A stretch of 64,000 bases of DNA from Kribbella monticola (GTDB lineage: Bacteria; Actinomycetota; Actinomycetes; Propionibacteriales; Kribbellaceae): NCBI RefSeq assembly GCF_003261635.1, contig NZ_QFXK01000032.1, positions 1 to 64,000 on the forward strand, written 5' to 3'. Below are positions 61,034 through 64,000 of this stretch, one piece after another. The position numbers were made by a program, and so were the translations under genes. The notes beneath the pieces were generated by a model. That model made no database searches, was not told the origin of the DNA, and was given only the letters and a program-made list of their open reading frames with translations. How positions within the stretch are numbered: position 1 is the stretch's first letter; each line of letters opens with the position of its first letter.

Positions 61034-62233
61034 TTGTCGAACCAGCAGCCGTACGGTGGCCAGCCGCCCTACCAAGGCCCACCCCAGCAGTGGGGCACGC
61101 CGCAGTACCCGGGTCCCCCACCGCAGCAGCAACCGCAGTACGCCGGTGGACCGCAGTACGCAGGTACGCCGTACCCGGGACCGCAGTACGGCGGACCTGG
61201 TGGGCCCGGATTCGGCTGGGGGCCGGGTGGACCGCAGGCGCCCAAGAAGAAGAGCCGCGGCTGGATCGCGATCATCCCGATCGTCCTGGTCGTCGGCGTC
61301 GTCGGTCTGTGGATCGCCGGGGTGATCAGCAAGCAGCACCGGCTGAACGACTACACGTCGCCGCAGCCGTCGTACACCTACAGCCCCACCAACGAGCCGA
61401 CGTACGACCCCTCCGACGACCCGACGGACGAGCCGACCAGCGCGCCGACGACGACCGAGCCGACGACCACGGCTCCTCAGCCGACCAAGACGACCGCCCC
61501 ACCACGCCAGCCGACCAACTACGAGATCGTCACCCGGGACCTGTTCTACCGAACGGGTACGTTGCGGGGCACCGGCTGCCGGCTGCCCGGCACCAATGCC
61601 TCGAGCATCGCGAGCGAGACCTCCTTCAACCGCTCGCTGAAGGCCTGCCTGGATCGCGCCTGGGCGCGGCAGGTCCGCGTCGGCCGCGACGTCTTCCGGC
61701 CGGCGAACGTGGTCACCATGAACGGCGGCGGCCAGACGCCGTGCGGGGGAAGTTCAGGCCGTTCCCACTACTGCGGCTCCAACATGACCATCTACATCGA
61801 CGGTCGCAGCGATGTGGCTTACTACCACAACGGGCGGACGTCGAAGGCGTGGCTGCGCGTCGCCATGGCCGACACGATGGCGCACGAGTACGGCCACCAC
61901 CTGCAGAAGCTGACCGGGATCAGCCGCGCCTTCAACTGGCTGTGGTACGAGGCGCCGAACAAGTCCGCGCAACTCGAGATCAATCGCCGGATGGAGCTCC
62001 AGGCGACCTGCTTCTCCGCGATCTTCCAGGGTGCGAACAAGGCGACGCTGCCGGTCACGAGGGAGTACAAGGAGAAGTTCAACTTCATCTCGCACAACTC
62101 CGGCGACGAGTGGGACACCGAGCGCACGCACGGCAGCAAGGTCGTCCAGCCGTACTGGATGAACCGCGGCTTCAACAGCCGCAACGTCGCGCAGTGCAAC
62201 ACGTTCACGGCGACTTCGGACAAGGTTCGGTAG
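61034..62233 (+). CDS. Neutral zinc metallopeptidase (YpfJ-like), copy 2
   Basis: 399 residues from TTG 61034 after GGAGGAGG. Same layout as copy 1: Pro/Gln/Tyr-rich tail, helix ('IAIIPIVLVVGVVGLWIAGV'), Thr/Pro linker and protease domain with 'AHEYGHHLQKLTG' and 'NRRMELQATCFSAIF'. The N-terminal ends of the copies match almost exactly ('SNQQPYGGQ'), while the catalytic domains have drifted. It is 51 bases after copy 1 and arose by tandem duplication. Confidence 0.87.
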   Translation: MSNQQPYGGQPPYQGPPQQWGTPQYPGPPPQQQPQYAGGPQYAGTPYPGPQYGGPGGPGFGWGPGGPQAPKKKSRGWIAIIPIVLVVGVVGLWIAGVISKQHRLNDYTSPQPSYTYSPTNEPTYDPSDDPTDEPTSAPTTTEPTTTAPQPTKTTAPPRQPTNYEIVTRDLFYRTGTLRGTGCRLPGTNASSIASETSFNRSLKACLDRAWARQVRVGRDVFRPANVVTMNGGGQTPCGGSSGRSHYCGSNMTIYIDGRSDVAYYHNGRTSKAWLRVAMADTMAHEYGHHLQKLTGISRAFNWLWYEAPNKSAQLEINRRMELQATCFSAIFQGANKATLPVTREYKEKFNFISHNSGDEWDTERTHGSKVVQPYWMNRGFNSRNVAQCNTFTATSDKVR

Positions 62234-62265
62234 ATACTCACACATCTTTTGAGATTTTTGGTTAA

Positions 62266-62289
62266 TTCTTACCCCTAGCGGGGTAAGAA
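62266..62289. terminator. Hairpin between metallopeptidase copy 2 and the GH25 gene
   Basis: TTCTTACCCC (62266-62275), TAGC, GGGGTAAGAA (62280-62289): perfect 10-bp arms. It could end the metallopeptidase transcript. It also looks like a CsoR-type site (TACCCC-4nt-GGGGTA), with a centre one base longer than the copper sites at 38168 and 38201. Confidence 0.55.
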
Positions 62290-62339
62290 CTCCGCCGAGC
62301 GCTCTGTCCCGCCCCTACACCGCTCTGTGGAGGTCCCTC

Positions 62340-63185
62340 GTGAAATCCTTCGTCACGGGTGCCGCCGTCACCCTGGGTCTGCTCCTGGCCCCGCTTGCCG
62401 GCTCCACCCTCGCCAGCGCCGCTCCCGCCCCCGACTCCAGCACCAGTCCGGCCGCCCATCAGCCGACCACCGAAGCTCGTCAGCACGACATCACCAAGGC
62501 CGGTGAAGCCTTCATGGGCTGGCGCCAGCCCACCACCGCCGCCGGCCCGGCGGTGATGTCGACGACCGCCAGCGTCGAAGGCATCGACGTCTCCAGCCAC
62601 CAGGGCAATGTCGACTGGGCCGCGCAATGGAACGCCGGCAAGCGGTTCGCCTACTCGAAGGCGACCGAAGGCAACTACTACTCCAACCCGTACTTCGCCC
62701 AGCAGTACAACGGGTCCTACAACGTCGGCATGATCCGCGGCGCCTATCACTTCGCCACGCCGAACGACTCCAGCGGCGCCAACCAGGCGAACTACTTCGT
62801 CGACCGCGGCGGCGCCTGGTCCCGCGACGGCAGAACGCTGCCCGGCGCGCTCGACATCGAGTACAACCCGTACGGCGCGACCTGCTACGGGTTGAGCGCG
62901 TCGTCGATGGTCAGCTGGATCCGGGACTTCCTCAACACCTACAAGTCCCGCACCGGCCGCGACGCGGTGATCTACACCAACCTCGACTGGTGGAGCCGCT
63001 GCACCGGCAACAGCACGGCCTTCAACTCCACCAACCCACTCTGGGTCGCCCGCTACGCCTCGGCCCCCGGCACCCTGCCAGGCGGCTGGCCGTTCCACAC
63101 CATCTGGCAGTACAGCTCCACCCCGATCGACCAGGACCGCTTCAACGGCGACCAAACCCGCTTGGTTGCCCTAGCCAACGGTTAA
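62340..63185 (+). CDS. Secreted GH25 lysozyme (cell-wall muramidase)
   Basis: 281 residues; GGAGG precedes GTG 62340. Signal peptide 'FVTGAAVTLGLLLAPLAG', AxA cleavage region, then a linker and a GH25 (Chalaropsis type) barrel: 'EGIDVSSHQGNVDW' with the family Asp, 'FAYSKATEGN', 'IRGAYHFATPND', 'GALDIEYNPYG' with the catalytic Asp/Glu, 'HTIWQYSSTP'. It cuts the glycan of peptidoglycan, for remodelling or against rivals. Confidence 0.94.
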   Translation: MKSFVTGAAVTLGLLLAPLAGSTLASAAPAPDSSTSPAAHQPTTEARQHDITKAGEAFMGWRQPTTAAGPAVMSTTASVEGIDVSSHQGNVDWAAQWNAGKRFAYSKATEGNYYSNPYFAQQYNGSYNVGMIRGAYHFATPNDSSGANQANYFVDRGGAWSRDGRTLPGALDIEYNPYGATCYGLSASSMVSWIRDFLNTYKSRTGRDAVIYTNLDWWSRCTGNSTAFNSTNPLWVARYASAPGTLPGGWPFHTIWQYSSTPIDQDRFNGDQTRLVALANG

Positions 63186-63196
63186 ACCCGGCACCT

Positions 63197-63228
63197 GAAG
63201 AGCCGGAGGCCCAACCCTCCGGCTCTTC
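63197..63228 (+). terminator. Terminator after the GH25 gene
   Basis: GAAGAGCCGGAGG (63197-63209) pairs perfectly with CCTCCGGCTCTTC (63216-63228), 6-base loop, 12 bases after the stop. Confidence 0.88.
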
Positions 63229-63326
63229 GGCCCTGCCTTGTCGCTCACCCGCCTTCGCCACCCACCTTCTTCCTTGCCCTTCTTTTCTTTGTTTTATTCG
63301 GTTGCGGCGTCTTCTAGGCTCGGAGC

Positions 63327-63902
63327 GTGACCTTTTCGCTGCCGATCGAGACCGACCGCCTGACGCTCCGCCGCTACCAGGAATCCGACTACGACGACCT
63401 GCTCAAGCTGCAGTCGAACGACGACGTGACCAGGTTCCTGCTGTACGAATCGAAGACCCCCGAGCAGGTCCGCGAGTCCCTGGCGAGCCGGCTGGCCGAC
63501 GTACCGATGGATGCCGAAGGCCAGGCACTCACCCTCGCGGTCATCCTGCGCGAGACCGGCCAGTACGTCGGCGAGGTGACCCTGTTCGTCTACAACGCCG
63601 AGCACCGCACCGGCGAGATCGGCTTCGTCTTCCACCCGGAGTTCCACGGCCGCGGGTACGCCGCCGAGGCGTCGACCGAGCTGCTCCGGCTCGGCTTCGA
63701 CCAGCTCGGGATGCACCGGATCATCGGCCGGTTGGACGCCCGCAACACCGGCTCGGCGAACCTGCTCAAGCGCCTCGGCATGCGCCAGGAGGCGCACTTC
63801 GTCCGCAACGAGTTCCTCAAGGGCGAATGGACCGACGAGGCAGTCTTCGCGATTCTCGTCGACGAGTGGCAGGACCGCTCGGCGACCACTGAAAGTATTT
63901 GA
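63327..63902 (+). CDS. GNAT N-acetyltransferase (RimJ/RimL-like)
   Basis: 191 residues, GTG start. Transfers acetyl groups from acetyl-CoA, in this group often to protein N-termini or small amines. Signature: 'ETDRLTLRRYQESDYDDLLK' at the start, acetyl-CoA loop region 'VFHPEFHGRGYAAEAS', and 'LGMHRIIGRLDARNTGSANL' with 'LLKRLGMRQEAHF'. Target unknown. Confidence 0.9.
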   Translation: MTFSLPIETDRLTLRRYQESDYDDLLKLQSNDDVTRFLLYESKTPEQVRESLASRLADVPMDAEGQALTLAVILRETGQYVGEVTLFVYNAEHRTGEIGFVFHPEFHGRGYAAEASTELLRLGFDQLGMHRIIGRLDARNTGSANLLKRLGMRQEAHFVRNEFLKGEWTDEAVFAILVDEWQDRSATTESI

Positions 63903-63970
63903 CGAAGAATTTCCTCATTGCGGCACGCGTTCACCGCGACAGGGCGCGGCGGCGGGTCTACCGTCGAAAG

Positions 63971-64000
63971 ATGATCGCCGCCCGCTCCGTCACCACCCTG
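63971..64000 (+). CDS. Possible start of a gene running off the right edge
   Basis: ATG 63971 follows GAAAG, and the frame 'MIAARSVTTL' stays open to the last base. Ten codons are too few to judge. Confidence 0.3.
   Translation, partial: MIAARSVTTL

Overview
High-GC actinobacterial chromosome. Frequent GTG/TTG starts, ATGA/TGATG start-stop overlaps, strong GGAGG ribosome sites, many LacI/TetR regulators and secreted hydrolases (snapalysin, streptogrisin, GH25 lysozyme) suggest a soil actinomycete. A Kribbella-like Propionibacteriales member is a guess from gene content only.

Layout. 1-3.7 kb: right end of a probable genomic island carrying a restriction-modification pair (truncated hsdS, and an hsdM with an N-terminal nuclease-like domain). 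It ends at a tRNA 3'-end fragment that looks like an attachment site. 3.9-13.3 kb: a secreted propeller-like protein, membrane proteins with a divergent TetR gene and twin operators, then a GPR1-like protein, a molybdopterin oxidoreductase, a ferritin-like protein and a DUF2231 protein, followed by an exported amidase. 13.4-15.4 kb: reactive-sulfur module (CstR-like repressor, persulfide dioxygenase-rhodanese fusion, 55-residue Cys-rich protein) with twin palindromic operators. 15.6-18.8 kb: the most interesting locus, a four-gene operon with a 39-residue peptide ending in a Cys-Gly tail, a ThiF/E1-like enzyme with an N-terminal helical domain, a PqqD-M50 membrane protease and a DUF3105 protein. 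It looks like a RiPP (ribosomally made, modified peptide) pathway of no class I recognise. 18.8-27.7 kb: gamma carbonic anhydrase, MFS transporter with GH1 beta-glucosidase, YbjQ-like protein, penicillin acylase family enzyme, TetR, SelA-like PLP enzyme. 27.8-29.4 kb: an IS30-family element with a frameshifted transposase, inserted inside an inverted repeat that was probably a terminator. 29.4-36 kb: DEAD-box helicase with repeat-rich N-terminus, a C-rich repeat region, SoxR-like regulator, snapalysin, LacI regulator and a multi-sugar ABC ATPase.

36-42.7 kb: an ABC-2 exporter and a complete copper-resistance operon (CsoR, CopZ, His-rich exported protein, CopA, DUF4396) preceded by CsoR-type operators. 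42.7-48.8 kb: maltose/oligosaccharide operon (binding lipoprotein, two permeases, GH13 glucosidase) with its LacI regulator. It has no ATPase of its own and could use the one at 35 kb. 48.9-64 kb: DUF4032 protein, two VapBC toxin-antitoxin pairs, SDR plus acyl-CoA dehydrogenase with divergent TetR, PhoD-like phosphatase, streptogrisin-type protease, RlmB, CysS, two tandem TTG-start zinc metallopeptidases, GH25 lysozyme and a GNAT acetyltransferase.

No rRNA operon, intact tRNA or CRISPR array was seen.
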